Below are positions 34,369 through 42,959 of a stretch of 43,306 nt of DNA, in pieces. Position 1 is the stretch's first letter; each line of letters starts with the position of its first letter. Under the pieces are notes generated by a model, which was not told the DNA's origin, did no database searches, and saw only the letters and a program-made list of their open reading frames with translations. The stretch lies in the NCBI RefSeq assembly GCF_003946275.1, contig NZ_RHNQ01000015.1:1-43306 (forward strand). Reading direction: 5' to 3'. The translations under genes were made by a program, and so were the position numbers. The DNA is from Loigolactobacillus backii. Lineage in GTDB: Bacteria > Bacillota > Bacilli > Lactobacillales > Lactobacillaceae.

Positions 34369-37152
34369 TTATTTTCTTAACCGCAACCATACTTCCTTGA
34401 TTCCCGATATTATAAACGTCGGTAATGATGGTAATAGAATAACGGCTAGGTACAGCGGCGCCGTAAGTGGCACTGTTCCCATCAATTCATTGAAGAAGGG
34501 TAATAAAGTGGCCAATAATGAGCTAAGTGCCGCAAAACTGACTGCCGTCAATAAGCGCCAGTTAGTAAACGGATTACGCCGGAATAACGTCGTGGAGCTT
34601 CGAGCATCGAAAACGTGCCAAAGTTGGCCAAAAACTAACGTTAAAAAGGCAACCGTTTGCGCCTCTTCGGCGGCCATCCCGGATGAAGCTGCCCAGATGA
34701 AGGCAATAAAGACCGTGAAACCCATGACACTACCACGAACAATAATTCGGCGCAACATGCCATCCGCTAAAATTGACTTCTTGGTATCCCGTGGTTTGGC
34801 CTCCATCAAATCGGCTTCTGGCTCGTCATAGCCTAACGCAAGTGCGGGCAAAGAATCACTAATCATATTAACCCACATCACCATTAAAGTAGTTAAGGTT
34901 GGTGTTGTTGCAGAGACATTCCCGATTGATCGGTGAATAAGTAAAATACCTAATAACAAGGCCAAAACTTCAGCCACATTCGTAATTAGTTCTTGCCGAA
35001 TGAAGTTACGGATATTACTAAAGATGGTCCGCCCGGCCTCAACCGATCGTTCAATGGTTGTAAATTTATCATCTAATAAAACTAGGTCGGCGGAATCTTT
35101 AGTTACTTCGGTTCCGTTAATCCCCATTGCAATTCCAATATTCGCCGCGCGTAATGCAGGTGCATCATTGACCCCATCACCCGTCATCCCAACGACTTCC
35201 CCGTGTCGTTGCAGTTGCCGAATAATCCGCTGTTTATGCTCCGGTGTCACCCGGGCGTATACTCGACAATCTGGTACAATTTTGTACAGATCATCATCAC
35301 TCATTTGCTCCATATCTTTGCCCTCAATCACTTGCGCGGCCTGATCGGTAATAATGCCTAAGCGGAGCGCAATCGCCCGGGCCGTTGCGGCGTGATCACC
35401 AGTAATCATGACAACACTGACTGAAGCCGCGTGTAATTCTTTGATTGATTGGCGAACTTCTTCCCGGGGTGGATCAATGATACCGGCAATCCCAATTAGA
35501 TTAAGCTTTTGCTCTAACTCATCCATCGTCGCATTCTCGGCCTCATCTAGACTAATATCCCGCTCCGCAATTGCCAACGTCCGTAGTGCATCATTGGCAA
35601 AGTCTAAAATTTGCTGCTCAACGGTCGCTTTAGCATCCTTTAACGCGACACGTTGATTATCTTCTTGAATAGTTTCCGTTCGTTGTAAAATAACGTCTGG
35701 GGCCCCTTTAGTTAGCACTTTGTATTGCCCATCTTGTTTGACCACAACACTCATCATCTTACGCGTACTATCAAACGGCAGGACCCGCAGCAAATCAATG
35801 TGGTGGCCTTTTTTATTTTCCAACAACTGGCTACGTTTAAAACCAGCCTTTTCACCAAGAACAACCAGCGCAACGTCAGTTGGATTTCCTAACGGTGTCA
35901 TCCGACCGTCTTCATTTTCTTCAATGCTGGCCTCATTATTTAACACAGCCGCCAACATAAAATCATGGTAACTAACTTCGTCGGCTTCCTCATCGGCAGT
36001 TGTAATTTCACCCACGGGCTCGTAGCCATTGCCTTCAACTGTGAAATTCTGACCGTTGGCATAAAAACGAACTACAGCCATTTGATTTCGGGTTAGCGTT
36101 CCCGTTTTATCCGAAGCAATAAACGTAGTGGCCCCCAACGTTTCAACACTGCTTAGTGATTTGATTAAGCCATTATTCTTGGCCAATAAACGAGCCCCAA
36201 TGGTTAAAACAATCGATAGAACTACTGGTAAGGCATCAGGAATTGACGCAACGGCTAAAATAATGGTCGTTGAGATTACCGAGGCAACCGTTTCAATCGT
36301 CAACTGACCAGTTAGTACAAATTCCTTTGCCAGCATAAAGACTAACGTAAAGGTTGCTAAACAAGCAGATATGACTAACAAACGTTTGGTCAATCGGTTA
36401 ATGGTTTGTTGTAAGGGAGTTTTTTGATCAGTTACCTGGGTCAACATTTCGGCAATTTTACCTAACTCGGTATTTTGCCCCGTTGCAACAACAATTCCAA
36501 TCCCATTACCGTTGACTACAGTTGAACCTGCATAACCCATATTGCTGCGTTCGGCCAAGGCACTATCGGCCGCCAATTCATCGGTTTGCTTACTAATTGC
36601 ATCGGCTTCCCCAGTCAAATGGGTTTCACTAACCTGCAATTCGGCCACTTTCAACCAGCGAACATCCGCATCAATGAAGTCACCCATTTTAACACTTAAA
36701 ATATCTCCAGGAACAAGTTTTTTACCAGGAACTTTCTGCCAATCATTGTCCCGTAAAGTCATTGTTTGGTGCTCCGCTAATTGTTGCAGTGCGGCCAATG
36801 ATTTTTTGGCACTATTTTCCTGCCAAAAGGCCAAAGCGGCATTCCCTAAAATTAAGATACCAATCGCAATTGCCTCGTAAAGTGACGTTCTACTATGGGC
36901 CATATTGTCGGTAATAAAAAAATCATAACTGGCGCTAAATAAAGAAAGAACTACGGCACCCATCAATACAATCACTAATGGATCTTTAAAGGTTTGGAGA
37001 AAAATCCGCCAAGCTGGCCGTTCCTTTTTTTGTTGAACTTCATTAACACCATACTCTTCTAATCGCTTGGCTGCCTCTTCAGAAGTCAGGCCCTTAGATC
37101 GATTACTTTCAAGCGTGCTAATAATGGTTTTTTTATCCTGATCATAATACAT
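34369..37152 (-). CDS. P-type cation-transporting ATPase (P2A, Ca2+-like)
   Basis: A 927-aa pump with an N-terminal cation-ATPase domain, ten membrane segments, phosphorylated D348 in SDKTGTLTRN, TGDHAATARAIA and GDGVNDAPAL. It resembles the Ca2+ pumps of Gram-positive bacteria: the M5 motif NVAEVLALLLG and M6 motif WVNMISDSLPALALGYDEPEADLM preserve Glu, Asn and Asp of a Ca site. Unusual features are TGEA in place of TGES, and IPDALPVV in M4 in place of PEGLP. The ion is not certain (Ca2+, Mn2+ or Na+). AAGGAGGCG precedes the ATG. A terminator-bearing leader precedes it. Confidence 0.88.
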   Translation of the reverse strand: MYYDQDKKTIISTLESNRSKGLTSEEAAKRLEEYGVNEVQQKKERPAWRIFLQTFKDPLVIVLMGAVVLSLFSASYDFFITDNMAHSRTSLYEAIAIGILILGNAALAFWQENSAKKSLAALQQLAEHQTMTLRDNDWQKVPGKKLVPGDILSVKMGDFIDADVRWLKVAELQVSETHLTGEADAISKQTDELAADSALAERSNMGYAGSTVVNGNGIGIVVATGQNTELGKIAEMLTQVTDQKTPLQQTINRLTKRLLVISACLATFTLVFMLAKEFVLTGQLTIETVASVISTTIILAVASIPDALPVVLSIVLTIGARLLAKNNGLIKSLSSVETLGATTFIASDKTGTLTRNQMAVVRFYANGQNFTVEGNGYEPVGEITTADEEADEVSYHDFMLAAVLNNEASIEENEDGRMTPLGNPTDVALVVLGEKAGFKRSQLLENKKGHHIDLLRVLPFDSTRKMMSVVVKQDGQYKVLTKGAPDVILQRTETIQEDNQRVALKDAKATVEQQILDFANDALRTLAIAERDISLDEAENATMDELEQKLNLIGIAGIIDPPREEVRQSIKELHAASVSVVMITGDHAATARAIALRLGIITDQAAQVIEGKDMEQMSDDDLYKIVPDCRVYARVTPEHKQRIIRQLQRHGEVVGMTGDGVNDAPALRAANIGIAMGINGTEVTKDSADLVLLDDKFTTIERSVEAGRTIFSNIRNFIRQELITNVAEVLALLLGILLIHRSIGNVSATTPTLTTLMVMWVNMISDSLPALALGYDEPEADLMEAKPRDTKKSILADGMLRRIIVRGSVMGFTVFIAFIWAASSGMAAEEAQTVAFLTLVFGQLWHVFDARSSTTLFRRNPFTNWRLLTAVSFAALSSLLATLLPFFNELMGTVPLTAPLYLAVILLPSLPTFIISGIKEVWLRLRK

Positions 37153-37330
37153 ATAAGTTTCGCCTCCTTAGTTCTTGAAAGATTATTCTTTGCAAATTTT
37201 TATTGGTAGGTCAATATAGTTAAACAACGTTAACACCTGGGAAATCTTTAGAAAGGCATTTAAACAAAATTGGTCAGAAAAACACCAATCAAGGTGTTCT
37301 CCCACTACATTTCCCACCTACTTTTGCAAA

Positions 37331-37392
37331 AAAAGGCGAACACCAAGGAAATCCTTGCCATTGGGTAAGTGATCTTCTCAATATTCGCCTTT
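37331..37392 (-). promoter_or_regulatory. Terminator-type leader element of the P-type ATPase
   Basis: On the minus strand AAAGGCGAA pairs with TTCGCCTTTTTTT, enclosing CAAGGATTTCCTTGG and an unpaired GATCACTTACCCAATGG. It begins about 17 bases after the predicted transcription start and leaves about 180 bases of leader before the gene. This suggests attenuation or a riboswitch, but it does not match the yybP-ykoY motif as I know it. Confidence 0.5.
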
Positions 37393-37415
37393 AATCTTTG
37401 ATAATTATTATAATA

Positions 37416-37445
37416 AGTATAACTTTATTATTAAACTAGAGTCAA
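37416..37445 (-). promoter_or_regulatory. Promoter of the P-type ATPase transcript
   Basis: On the minus strand TTGACT (37440-37445), 18 bp, TATACT (37416-37421). A divergent candidate for the family C element lies at 37450-37480. Confidence 0.6.
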
Positions 37446-37449
37446 TTAA

Positions 37450-37480
37450 TTGTATTTATTATTTACAGTGTGCTTATAAT
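37450..37480 (+). promoter_or_regulatory. Candidate promoter toward the family C element
   Basis: TTGTAT (37450-37455), 19 bp, TATAAT (37475-37480). A start near 37487 would transcribe the C element at 37623. The spacing is longer than ideal. Confidence 0.35.
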
Positions 37481-37622
37481 GATCGCATCATTAACTAGGA
37501 GGGAGTTGGCCTAAATTGGTCAGAAATTCTGGCCCGTGTGATTTTCAAATCGGTTCTACTAATCAATTTCAGTGGGCGGCTAGTGGAGTTTTAAATTAAA
37601 TTATATCGCTATTAAAAATAAT

Positions 37623-38194
37623 GCTTATGCCACTTGTCACTGAATTACACGCGATCAGATTTGGTTAGGTTCCATTCCGGCGCTGGCGTATGGAACGCGT
37701 GCGACTTGGACTTGCCGGACTTCGGCTTAGTCCAATCGACAACGGGAAACAAATCCTGTTTAGCGAATATGTTCTAGTAATTAATACTTGCTAAAATTAG
37801 TTGTTAAGAATGAGCGACAGTGGCGCGTTGACAAGCTAATTTTCTTTCCGATTAAACCCCTTCGGAAAAGAAAATGGATCTTGTCAATCACGCAAGGTAC
37901 TAAATGACCACAATTCGGTCATCAAGTACCTTCGACACGGGTGCGACTTGAACTTGGCGGTCCTCGCCTTAGTTCAATCGACAACGGGAAGCGAGTTCTG
38001 TTTAGCGAATAGGAACTAGCAACTGATACTTGCTAGAAAGTGTTGTTTAGAACGAGTAACAGTGATACGCCAGCGTCTCCATTCCACCTTGGCAGTGGTT
38101 GAGCCTTGATTATTGATTAATTTAATCGTTTAGTTAGGCCTTAGCGTTCTGAAAACTGGCCAATAGTTTTAAATATGGTCGCTACGATGCACTA
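37623..38194 (+). repeat. Large intergenic element, family C copy 2
   Basis: About 570 bp. It is nearly identical to copy 1 from AGATTTGGTTAGG to TTCGACACGG (about 37660-37939), then has a diverged second unit (37941-38062) and the shared right end. No protein frame is seen. It fills much of the space 37153-38289; the rest holds the ATPase leader and promoters. Confidence 0.85.
37673..38085 (+). ncRNA. Candidate structured RNA, family C core, copy 2
   Basis: The outer helix is CATTCCGGCGCTGGCGTAT (37673-37691) with ATACGCCAGCG and CATTCC at 38065-38085, three bases of which no longer match. The core hairpins are as in copy 1. The second unit repeats GTGCGACTTG, but its hairpin is TTGAACT/AGTTCAA and GGCG/CGCC (37948-37977) where the first has TTGGACT/AGTCCAA and GCCG/CGGC. 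These are paired changes within one element. CTAGCAA/TTGCTAG likewise replaces CTAGTAA/TTGCTAA. Confidence 0.6.
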
Positions 38195-38289
38195 TTCCTA
38201 TTCCACTAAAGTACTACCAGTAACAAGTATAAGTTTGCTTTTTGCTACCAATGACAGCAATTAACTCTGCAGTAAATAGTTGGCAAAAC

Positions 38290-39453
38290 TCAAGCTTTGC
38301 GAATCTTGCTAATCGCGTGACGTAATAAAAATGGGGCAATTAGCGTAGTGGCAATAATGGCACCAATTACTGCCGAATAACGATCGGCCGATAATAATTT
38401 CGCCTGAAAACCTATTTGAGCGATAATCAAGGCCATTTCCCCGCGTGAAATCATCCCGGCACCAATCATATAAGAACTATTTAACGAAAAGCCTGAGATG
38501 TAAGCTCCAAAACCAGCACCAACTAATTTTGTGAACACGCCGACAACGGTTAAGGCCAATAAAAACCAAATATCCTTACCTAATGATGAAAAAGTCATGT
38601 TTAAGCCAATACTAACGAAAAAAACCGGAATGAATATGGCGTACCCAATCGGCTCAATACTCTGATCAACTACCTTTCGATAGGAAGTTTGCCCAACTGC
38701 GATTCCAGCAAAGAAAGAACCCACAACAGCGCTTAAACCAACTAGATCGGCCAGGTAAGCCATACTGAGACATAACACCATTGAAGTAATGGTCACCGAG
38801 ACTGGTACCAACAACTGCTCACCTATTCGTAATAGATAGGGCGCCAGCCAGCGAACAACGATGTAAATTCCAACAAAATATAAAACTTGTTCTAGCAAAC
38901 TAATCCCAATTGGTGTAGGTGCGGCGTTACTTGTGCTTAATTGTGATCCAACCAAACTGACCATAACACTCAAAATAACAACGGCTAACACATCATCAAC
39001 CACCGCGGCCCCCAGAATTGTCGTTCCTTCTTTACTATCCAGTGCCTTCATTTCCTTCAAAACTTCCACGGAAATCGAAACGGAAGTGGCTGCAAAAATT
39101 ATACCTAAAAAAAGGCTCTCCACTTGACTGAGTTTGAACCAAAGACTAGTTAAATAAATTAAACCAACTGGTAAAATGACACCCGCCGTCGCAACAATCA
39201 CGCTTGGACGTAAATAACGTTTTAATAATTCCAAGTTACTCTCCAGACCAGCGATAAACATTAAAATAATGACACCAATCTCAGAAAAATCATGCACAAA
39301 GGCATTCGGCTGAACCCAATTGAGCACCGCTGGACCAACTATGATACCAACTAATAATTGCCCAATTACGGCCGGAATCCCAATCCGGGCACTAAAATGT
39401 CCCGCTAATGCCGTGGTCACCAAAATTAAACATAAAGTTCCTAAAAATGCCAT
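38290..39453 (-). CDS. CPA2 family Na+(K+)/H+ antiporter
   Basis: A 387-aa membrane protein with about 12 segments, of NapA/KefB-like type. Two adjacent aspartates (D153, D154 in GAAVVDDVLAVVIL) mark the ion-binding site of electrogenic antiporters, in contrast to the ND of some K+ systems. IGIPAVIGQLLVGIIVGP and FFAGIAVGQT are also family motifs. No TrkA-N domain is present. GAAGGGA lies before ATG 39453. It would aid Na+ and pH homeostasis. Confidence 0.9.
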   Translation of the reverse strand: MAFLGTLCLILVTTALAGHFSARIGIPAVIGQLLVGIIVGPAVLNWVQPNAFVHDFSEIGVIILMFIAGLESNLELLKRYLRPSVIVATAGVILPVGLIYLTSLWFKLSQVESLFLGIIFAATSVSISVEVLKEMKALDSKEGTTILGAAVVDDVLAVVILSVMVSLVGSQLSTSNAAPTPIGISLLEQVLYFVGIYIVVRWLAPYLLRIGEQLLVPVSVTITSMVLCLSMAYLADLVGLSAVVGSFFAGIAVGQTSYRKVVDQSIEPIGYAIFIPVFFVSIGLNMTFSSLGKDIWFLLALTVVGVFTKLVGAGFGAYISGFSLNSSYMIGAGMISRGEMALIIAQIGFQAKLLSADRYSAVIGAIIATTLIAPFLLRHAISKIRKA

Positions 39454-39681
39454 TTAATCAATTCCCTTCACAAACAAAAAAAGCCACTACTAACAAGAAT
39501 CCCGCCAACCCAAAACAGGATAAAATTCTTGAAAGCAATCGCTTCAACCAGTTATTACTATATTTAGTTAAACTATAGCATAGATTTTTCAAAATACATA
39601 ACTTAAACTATTCAGCTTGCACCAATTAACCATCCTGCGTAAAATCAAATCAGAGAGATTAAAAAGAAAGAAGGTTATCGC

Positions 39682-40020
39682 TTGGCAAAGAAAACAGAGT
39701 TTGAAAAATTACGTAATATGCTCAAAGAAGGTGCCCGTGAGTCGCCATTACTCATCTTTCGGGCAACCAATAAAGCAACCGGTGAAAGTTTTCGCGAAGT
39801 TTCTAATCGCCGCCGCTTCAAAGACTTGGAACAAATGCTAGCAACTAAATACCAACTGATTGTTGATAACGATGAGCTCTTCGTTACTGATAATGTTGTT
39901 CGTTGGGCCATTGCCGAAAATAAGTTACATGATCAACCAGAGGACCCGCAAAATAAGCAGGCTTTCAAAGAAGCAACAAACGCTGTCTTACGGGACCATA
40001 ATTTACCAATCAACGTCTAG
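39682..40020 (+). CDS. Hypothetical protein, 112 aa
   Basis: Not recognised. Highly charged soluble protein (K-rich N-terminus MAKKTEFEKLRNMLKEGARE; C-terminal helix with QAFKEATNAVL). No membrane segment or Cys. The start is TTG 39682 seven bases after GAAGG. It has its own terminator at 40045-40081, which supports it as a gene. Upstream 39454-39681 holds no gene. Confidence 0.7.
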   Translation: MAKKTEFEKLRNMLKEGARESPLLIFRATNKATGESFREVSNRRRFKDLEQMLATKYQLIVDNDELFVTDNVVRWAIAENKLHDQPEDPQNKQAFKEATNAVLRDHNLPINV

Positions 40021-40044
40021 GTAGCTATTTTAATACATAAAGCA

Positions 40045-40081
40045 AGTGTTATAACCGACAAATTTTGCCGTTTATAACACT
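40045..40081 (+). terminator. Intrinsic terminator between convergent genes
   Basis: AGTGTTATAA facing TTATAACACT, followed by seven T. It ends the hypothetical gene at 39682-40020 and lies just before the end of the Gls24 operon. Confidence 0.85.
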
Positions 40082-40091
40082 CGTTTTTTTA

Positions 40092-40520
40092 CTATTGATT
40101 ATCTTCATCTTTTTTATTCTGTTCTTGCGATTCACGCCATTCCTCTTTAGTAAGCATATCCTTCACGGTCATTTTAATTTCCGTTATAGTTACGTCCGTC
40201 ATATTGCTGATTGCTGCTTGAATTTTGTGAATTGCTTCATCGAAAACTCTTGGCGCGTTTTTTCCATATTCTAACGTTGTTTCAAGGTCAACCGTAGCGG
40301 TATGGTTATCATTATCCAAATCAATTTTAACGCCCTTGGTTGGGTCCTCATCACTTCGAAAACGATCCGCAATATCATCAATAACGTTCCCTTGAACCGC
40401 TAAAATGCCCGGAACATCATTAATCGTTTTACCGACGATCTTGGCAAGAACGGATTCAGTATAAACTAATTGACTTTCAACATGGTCTACCTTTGGTGAA
40501 TCTTTGACTACTTGTGCCAT
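40092..40520 (-). CDS. Asp23/Gls24 family envelope stress protein (2)
   Basis: A 142-aa protein with the Asp23 core: VGKTINDVPGILAVQGN and VDLETTLEYGKNAP. The highly charged C-terminal tail (KDEDNQ, with many E/K) follows TEIKMTVKDMLTKEEW. It is similar to the preceding gene product, so the pair arose by duplication. In staphylococci Asp23 forms fibres near the membrane, anchored by AmaP. The ATG 40520 follows GAGAGG. It is the last gene of the operon. Confidence 0.9.
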   Translation of the reverse strand: MAQVVKDSPKVDHVESQLVYTESVLAKIVGKTINDVPGILAVQGNVIDDIADRFRSDEDPTKGVKIDLDNDNHTATVDLETTLEYGKNAPRVFDEAIHKIQAAISNMTDVTITEIKMTVKDMLTKEEWRESQEQNKKDEDNQ

Positions 40521-40546
40521 TAAAATCATCCTCTCGTCTTTCAAAA

Positions 40547-40957
40547 TTAGCTGACGCGATCTTTAGTCTCTTCTTTGCCCTCTTTAGTGTGATTGGCCCA
40601 TTCGCGTTTAGACATAATGTCAATCACGTTTAGATTAAGCTCAACTAATTCCAGCCCCGTCATTTGTTTCAACGATGTGTGAATTTGATCGCAGAGTTGG
40701 TCAAAAATTTGTTGCGCATCGGCGCCGTACTCCAGAGTTGCCTCCATATCTAAGGCAACTTGCCGTTCGCCAACTTCAGCACCAATCCCTTTCGTTGGGT
40801 TAGTATCACTGCGGAAACGATCCGCAATATCACTAAGGAATCCACCGTTCATCGATAGGATTCCTTCAATATCACTGGCCACTGTGCCAGCAATTTTTTT
40901 AATAACACTATCGTCAAACGTTAATTTACGATTCTTAACTGACGTTGTTGTATCCAT
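40547..40957 (-). CDS. Asp23/Gls24 family envelope stress protein (1)
   Basis: A 136-aa Asp23/Gls24 protein: IAGTVASDIEGILSMNGGF and ALDMEATLEYGADAQQIFD. It shares GFLSDIADRFRSD and NPTKGI words with its neighbour at 40092-40520 (DDIADRFRSDEDPTKG). The ATG 40957 follows AAAGGAG. The 26-bp gap to the next gene, and the 22-bp gap from DUF2273, place it in one operon with AmaP and GlsB. Confidence 0.92.
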   Translation of the reverse strand: MDTTTSVKNRKLTFDDSVIKKIAGTVASDIEGILSMNGGFLSDIADRFRSDTNPTKGIGAEVGERQVALDMEATLEYGADAQQIFDQLCDQIHTSLKQMTGLELVELNLNVIDIMSKREWANHTKEGKEETKDRVS

Positions 40958-40979
40958 TGCCACAGCTCCTTTCATCTAT

Positions 40980-41159
40980 CTAACGATCTAGTAATTGGTT
41001 AAGCCAAACTCTGATTGTTTGCCCACCTTTAACGTACTTACCAATCAGAAAACCGACCAACGCTAGTAACGCAATAATGATTAAATCAATAAAGCCCAAC
41101 ATAATCCAAATTAATCCAACAATAACGCCAATGATTGCGCCGATTGTACCGTTCGTCAT
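40980..41159 (-). CDS. DUF2273 family small membrane protein
   Basis: A 59-aa protein that starts at ATG 41159 behind GAGGTGAT and ends with TAG at 40980-40982. It begins MTNGTIGAIIGVIVG, has two membrane segments (about 5-22 and 24-40), then KYVKGGQTIRVWLNQLLDR. This is the small integral membrane protein usually found in Asp23 operons. The gap to the upstream amaP is 15 bp. It probably helps anchor the Asp23/AmaP complex. Confidence 0.88.
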   Translation of the reverse strand: MTNGTIGAIIGVIVGLIWIMLGFIDLIIIALLALVGFLIGKYVKGGQTIRVWLNQLLDR

Positions 41160-41174
41160 AATATCACCTCATCA

Positions 41175-41720
41175 CTAGACAACGCGGACGCCGCGTCCAC
41201 GTTCAGCCGGTTTCAAATTAACCGTTACCTTTTTCACCGGGACACCTAAACTAGCGCTCAAAGTCTTACTTACCGTTTGCTCAATTTGCTGGCTTTCGTG
41301 AACTAAACTTTTAGTGTCACTAGTTACGGCCTCAACTAGGGCAGTGGCGGTCTTCTTACGCTTATTTAGCCGAACAGTTGCACTAACATTTCTTGCATTA
41401 TGTTTACTAGCAACTGCATACTGAACGGATTTTTCAACGGATTTTTGATTGATATTAAGTTGCCCCCGATCAGTTTGGTAGGTCAGCTGATTAGTTGTTT
41501 GTCGGCGAAACAACGCAATTAACAGTAGGCCTAAAAATATTAAGCCACTGATAATACCAAGAATTAGACCAATCCAGCGTACCCAATCATACGTGTTTTG
41601 CCACTGAATAATTTCATTGGACAGATAAGGTAATGGATAGATCAGTGCTGTAAACCAAACTGTCTGCAAGATGCCAAGTAGACTGAGTAAAAGGAGCGCG
41701 CCCTTTGTTCTACCGCGCAT
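41175..41720 (-). CDS. amaP: Alkaline shock response membrane anchor protein AmaP
   Basis: A 181-aa protein with two N-terminal membrane segments (about 8-30 and 52-75), followed by a cytoplasmic domain ending in a basic KVTVNLKPAERGRGVRVV. AmaP recruits Asp23 to the membrane in staphylococci; domain order and operon position agree. The frame extends to 41774, but GGGAGGTG lies before ATG 41720. It follows glsB by 13 bp. Confidence 0.88.
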   Translation of the reverse strand: MRGRTKGALLLLSLLGILQTVWFTALIYPLPYLSNEIIQWQNTYDWVRWIGLILGIISGLIFLGLLLIALFRRQTTNQLTYQTDRGQLNINQKSVEKSVQYAVASKHNARNVSATVRLNKRKKTATALVEAVTSDTKSLVHESQQIEQTVSKTLSASLGVPVKKVTVNLKPAERGRGVRVV

Positions 41721-41733
41721 AGTAGCACCTCCC

Positions 41734-41991
41734 TTAAGATTTCCTCTTTCGTAGACCGAACAAGAACGAAACAATTAAGACAAGCACAATTGCACCAAGA
41801 ATCGAAGGGAAAATCGCCATATCAGCAATGTGCGGGCCCCAGCTACCTAACAGACTTTCACCTAACCAGGAACCAACTAAACCGGCGATAATGTTTCCAA
41901 TCCAGCCTAGTGGCATATCACGACTTGTAATAGCACCTGCTATTACACCAATAACAGCACCTATAATAAGAACCCAGATCATATGAAGCAT
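41734..41991 (-). CDS. GlsB/YeaQ/YmgE family membrane protein
   Basis: An 85-aa protein with three membrane segments and the family pattern GLVGSWLGESLLG (transglycosylase-associated family, often stress-induced). The GTG at 42000 overlaps the AAAGGG ribosome site; I choose ATG 41991. It is the first gene of the glsB-amaP-DUF2273-asp23-gls24 operon. The promoter lies in 42001-42100 but is not clear. Confidence 0.87.
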   Translation of the reverse strand: MLHMIWVLIIGAVIGVIAGAITSRDMPLGWIGNIIAGLVGSWLGESLLGSWGPHIADMAIFPSILGAIVLVLIVSFLFGLRKRKS

Positions 41992-42102
41992 TCTAATCAC
42001 CCTTTCTTTTAAAAGCCTATTCTTCTCTGCTACAATCTAAGCTTAAGGGATTGCGCCACCACCAAGCAATTAATATGCTGATTGGGCATTAAGTGAGCTT
42101 CT

Positions 42103-42357
42103 TTAAAGATACTGAGTTAATGTCTGATCAGTAACATAAAGTTCTTTAGTTGGTTTATCATTTTGCGAAGTAACCACGTGGTTTAAAACTTCAATTCGTG
42201 CACCAAGTGGTAAAAAGCAAACCCGGCCAATTAAATGAATTAAGTACTGCATACTGCTGCAGCTAACCTCGTAAATAACTTCATCCTGTTCTGAACTAAG
42301 TTGCTGAACCAATTTATTGCCACAAAAATGAAAATTCTGGTACTGATTTTCAAACAT
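42103..42357 (-). CDS. Hypothetical protein, 84 aa
   Basis: Not recognised. A soluble protein with an aromatic start (MFENQYQNFHFCGNKL), three cysteines and a central YEVSCSSMQYLIHLIGRV. Strong GAGGAGG precedes the ATG. It is in a separate transcript just ahead of the Gls24 operon on the same strand and may belong to the same stress group, by position only. Confidence 0.65.
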   Translation of the reverse strand: MFENQYQNFHFCGNKLVQQLSSEQDEVIYEVSCSSMQYLIHLIGRVCFLPLGARIEVLNHVVTSQNDKPTKELYVTDQTLTQYL

Positions 42358-42448
42358 AGATTAGCCTCCTCGTATAATTATGATTATGCTTATCTTAATC
42401 TGTCAGGCCATTTAATTATAGAAATATGCTGTCTTTCTTTATCGAATT

Positions 42449-42494
42449 AAAAAGAAGGCTACGACTAGGTAATTTCTGTCGTAACCTTCTTTTT
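42449..42494. terminator. Intrinsic terminator, usable in both directions
   Basis: AAAAAGAAGG-C-TACGAC facing GTCGTA-A-CCTTCTTTTT, with T-rich ends on both strands. It separates the two hypothetical genes at 42103-42357 and 42597-42830. Confidence 0.8.
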
Positions 42495-42575
42495 ATTTTT
42501 CTGGACCATAGCTGAAGTATAGGCGGCCGCCTTCGCCAATCCTTGAAGTTGTTTAAGAACCAGCATCTTAGGCAC
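42465..42575 (-). pseudogene. In-frame coding remnant after the 77-aa gene
   Basis: Reading the same frame past the stop of the gene at 42597, after TGA CAG TAA, the translation looks protein-like: VPKMLVLKQLQGLAKAAA, then YTSAMVQKNKKKVTTEIT, stop TAG at 42465-42467. It may be the lost C-terminus of that gene, or a tiny separate gene from GTG 42575. Its end overlaps the terminator stem. Low certainty. Confidence 0.3.
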
Positions 42576-42596
42576 ATTTTCTTCAGTAAATTACTG

Positions 42597-42830
42597 TCAT
42601 TCATCAAACAAAGTTGTATAGCTTTGTTTGAATGTCCCTCCTTGTAAAAAATTCTTGGCGTCATTAAATAATTGATAGCTAATCTTTTGAAAAGTCGTTA
42701 ATGCTAATAACTGACTTGAGTACAATCGGTTAACCTTAACAATGCCATTTTGCAATAAAATAATTTGTGTTTCAGATAAATTCATTAAAATGAACTCATC
42801 TCCAATCGTTAAATCAACCGTAGCTTCCAC
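42597..42830 (-). CDS. Hypothetical protein, 77 aa, perhaps truncated
   Basis: Not recognised. The start is GTG 42830 eight bases behind AAAGGAG; the frame is open further upstream without a better site. The product is mixed: TIGDEFILMNLSETQIILLQ, VKVNRLYSSQLLALTTFQ and a Phe/Lys-rich C-terminus. Two closely spaced stops end it, and the same frame continues beyond as a coding-like remnant, so it may be a truncated form of a longer protein. Confidence 0.6.
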   Translation of the reverse strand: MEATVDLTIGDEFILMNLSETQIILLQNGIVKVNRLYSSQLLALTTFQKISYQLFNDAKNFLQGGTFKQSYTTLFDE

Positions 42831-42959
42831 ATCTAGTTCTCCTTTCAAAAAACATGGGCCCCTTCTTAGCATCTACTTTAGAGCAATGTAGTATCCGTAA
42901 CTAATCTGCAACCTTATCATCATTTGCTTGATTCAAACAGCGTCAAGTAAATGATGATA

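Noticed and set aside
37331-37392. yybP-ykoY (Mn2+) riboswitch before the P-type ATPase
   Set aside because: The conserved loop sequences of that class are not visible; only a terminator hairpin is clear.
37516-37599. 27-codon TTG-started frame after AGGAGGG upstream of the C element
   Set aside because: The spacing to the ribosome site is too long (about 13 bases) and the peptide has no known pattern.
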